Of a stretch of 64,000 bases of DNA, positions 63,155-64,000 are shown one piece after another (within the stretch, counting starts at the first letter, position 1; each line of letters opens with the position of its first letter). This stretch comes from Nomia melanderi (taxonomy: Eukaryota > Arthropoda > Insecta > Hymenoptera > Halictidae). The position numbers and the translations under genes are program-made. The notes under the pieces are model-generated. The model searched no databases and was not told the DNA's origin. It saw only the letters and a list, made by a program, of their open reading frames with translations. The DNA is taken from positions 3,472,001-3,536,000 of the forward strand of contig NW_027475134.1 of assembly GCF_051020985.1 (NCBI RefSeq), read 5' to 3'.

Positions 63155-64000
63155 AGGGGAAAATCCAATATATATCTGGTGATATCTCGGGTGCTATTAC
63201 AGATAGCGCAATAAATCAAAGTGCATTGTCTGTAGGAGGCCCTGGCGCATGAATCTGTGCAGCGGGAACGACCTTGGAACACCAGGGACCGAGAAAACAA
63301 CCGTCTCATGGGGCCGGACACTCAGGGTCAGTGAAAAATCCAATATATATGTGGTGATATCTCGGGTGCTATTACAGATAGCGCAATAAATCAAAGTGCA
63401 TTGTCTGTAGGAGGCCCTGGCGCATGAATCTGTGCAGCGGGAACGACCTCGGACCTCCAGGGATGAGACAACCACCTTCTCATGGGGCCGGACTCTCAGG
63501 GTCAGCGAAAAATCCAATATATATCTGGTGATATCTCGGGTGCCATTACAGATAGCGCAATAAATCAAAGTGCATTACCTGTAGGAGGCCCTGGCGCATG
63601 AATCTGTGCAGCGGGAACGTCCTCGGACCTCCAGGGGCCGAGACAACGACCGTCTCATGGGGCCGGACACTCAGGGTCAGGGTAAAATCCAATATATATC
63701 TGGTGATATCTCGGGTGCTATTAGAGATAGCGCAATAAACCAAAGTGAATTGTCTGCAGGAGGCCCTGGCGCATGAATCTGTGCAGCGGGAAAGACCTCG
63801 GACCACCAGGGGCCGAAAAAACCACAGTCTCATGGGGCCGGACACTCAGGGTCAGGGTAAAATCTAATATAAATCTGGTGATATCTCGGGTGCTATTACA
63901 GATAGCGCAATAAATCAAAGTGCATTGTCTGTAGGAGGCCCTGGCGCATGAATTTGTGCAACGGGAACGACCTCGGACCACCAGGGGCCGAGAAAACCAC

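Larger units (their letters stand above)
28487..63480 (+). repeat. Recurring 174-bp monomer lineage (23 copies)
   Basis: These units lack one base in the GGGGCCGAG segment and share CCTCCAGG upstream and ACAACCACCTTCTCATGG downstream. Thirteen read AGGGGCGAGACAACC, near 28,490, 30,060, 31,980, 32,157, 33,728, 37,404, 38,453, 40,730, 44,749, 52,273, 55,938, 59,266 and 63,116. Ten read AGGGATGAGACAACC, near 39,502, 49,123, 51,572, 52,971, 55,243, 56,815, 58,040, 60,140, 62,410 and 63,470. The second form can derive from the first by two adjacent changes. None occurs left of 28,480. Confidence 0.85.
1..64000 (+). repeat. Tandem satellite array, 175-bp monomer, about 366 copies
   Basis: The same unit recurs every 175 bp (occasionally 174) from the first base to the last, always in one orientation. 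Landmarks in order within a unit are GGAGGCCCTGGCGCATGAAT, GCAGCGGGAACGACCTCGG, CCAGGGGCCGAGAAAA, CTCATGGGGCCGGACACTCA, GGGTCAGGGGAAAATCC, AATATATATCTGG, TGATATCTCGGGTGCTATTA, ATAGCGCAATAAATC and GCATTGTCTGTA. Following one landmark across the window, the phase modulo 175 slips by only about 26 bases in 64 kb, so nearly every unit is exactly 175 bp. GC content of a typical unit is about 53% by hand count. Both window ends fall inside a unit, so the array is longer than shown. I found no interruption by unique DNA or mobile elements. The family is not one I recognise; a centromeric or heterochromatic role is inferred from organisation alone. Confidence 0.98.
28480..64000 (+). repeat. Zone 4: recently duplicated mosaic with 174-bp marker units
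   Basis: From about 28,480 onward a short unit recurs. Long blocks match each other at offsets of 1,574, 2,449, 3,322, 3,498, 3,671, 3,849/4,024, 6,296, 7,168 and about 17,300-17,500 bp. Each offset equals a whole number of monomers minus the number of 174-bp units crossed, so the block alignments are internally consistent. Marker types include AATCTAATATAAATCTGG, CCGTGAAAACC, GTGTTATCTC, CTCGATTGCTATT, CTGGGACCACC and GGTCCGAGAAAACG. Confidence 0.85.

Noticed and set aside
222..63981. Hundreds of open frames of 60-181 codons on both strands, many ending in similar residues
   Set aside because: They recur at the 175-bp period on both strands, change frame each unit because 175 is not a multiple of three, and are broken by the same stops in each unit. 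No codon-position bias, start context or promoter is evident. They are by-products of the repeat.
1..64000. CRISPR array
   Set aside because: The repeat unit is 175 bp with no short-repeat/unique-spacer alternation. The whole unit is conserved.
1..64000. Telomere repeats, rDNA spacer or a transposon insertion
   Set aside because: No short telomeric tandem repeats, no rRNA-like sequence, no terminal repeats or target-site duplications, and no break in the monomer period.

Overview
The whole 64 kb window is one uninterrupted, head-to-tail satellite DNA array. The repeat unit is 175 bp, with about 366 copies all in the same orientation. The window opens and closes inside a monomer, so the array continues past both ends. 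I see no gene, RNA gene, transposable element, inversion, telomere repeat or unique sequence anywhere. The short open frames on both strands are by-products of the repeat. This points to a eukaryotic chromosome, in a centromeric, pericentromeric or other heterochromatic block. I do not recognise the monomer family and cannot name the species. The nucleosome-scale unit fits a centromere-type satellite, but that is inference from length and organisation only.

The monomer has two parts. About 100 bp is GC-rich (roughly 66% GC by hand count) and runs from GGAGGCCCTGG to CAGGGTCAGGGG. About 75 bp is AT-rich (roughly 35% GC) and contains AATATATAT, an EcoRV site (GATATC) and a small hairpin, GCTAT-TACAG-ATAGC. 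Each typical unit has about eight CpGs, and most are intact.

Layout: (1) about 1-7,780, old-looking, heterogeneous monomers with private subfamilies, a few 1-2 bp indels, and local dimer and trimer duplications; (2) about 7,780-20,500, more uniform monomers of exactly 175 bp, including a 22-monomer higher-order repeat (HOR) present twice, the first copy enlarged by an internal 5-monomer duplication; (3) about 20,500-28,480, uniform monomers without a clear tandem HOR; (4) about 28,480-64,000, a mosaic of recently duplicated blocks of 9 to 41 monomers. Zone 4 is marked by a recurring 174-bp monomer that is absent from the left part. Twenty-three of the 24 single-base shortenings there belong to this one lineage.

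The overall picture is a satellite whose left part is older and less homogenised, perhaps nearer an array edge, and whose right part is being actively turned over by block duplication and gene conversion. Block boundaries were read by eye and are good to roughly a third of a monomer unless stated otherwise.
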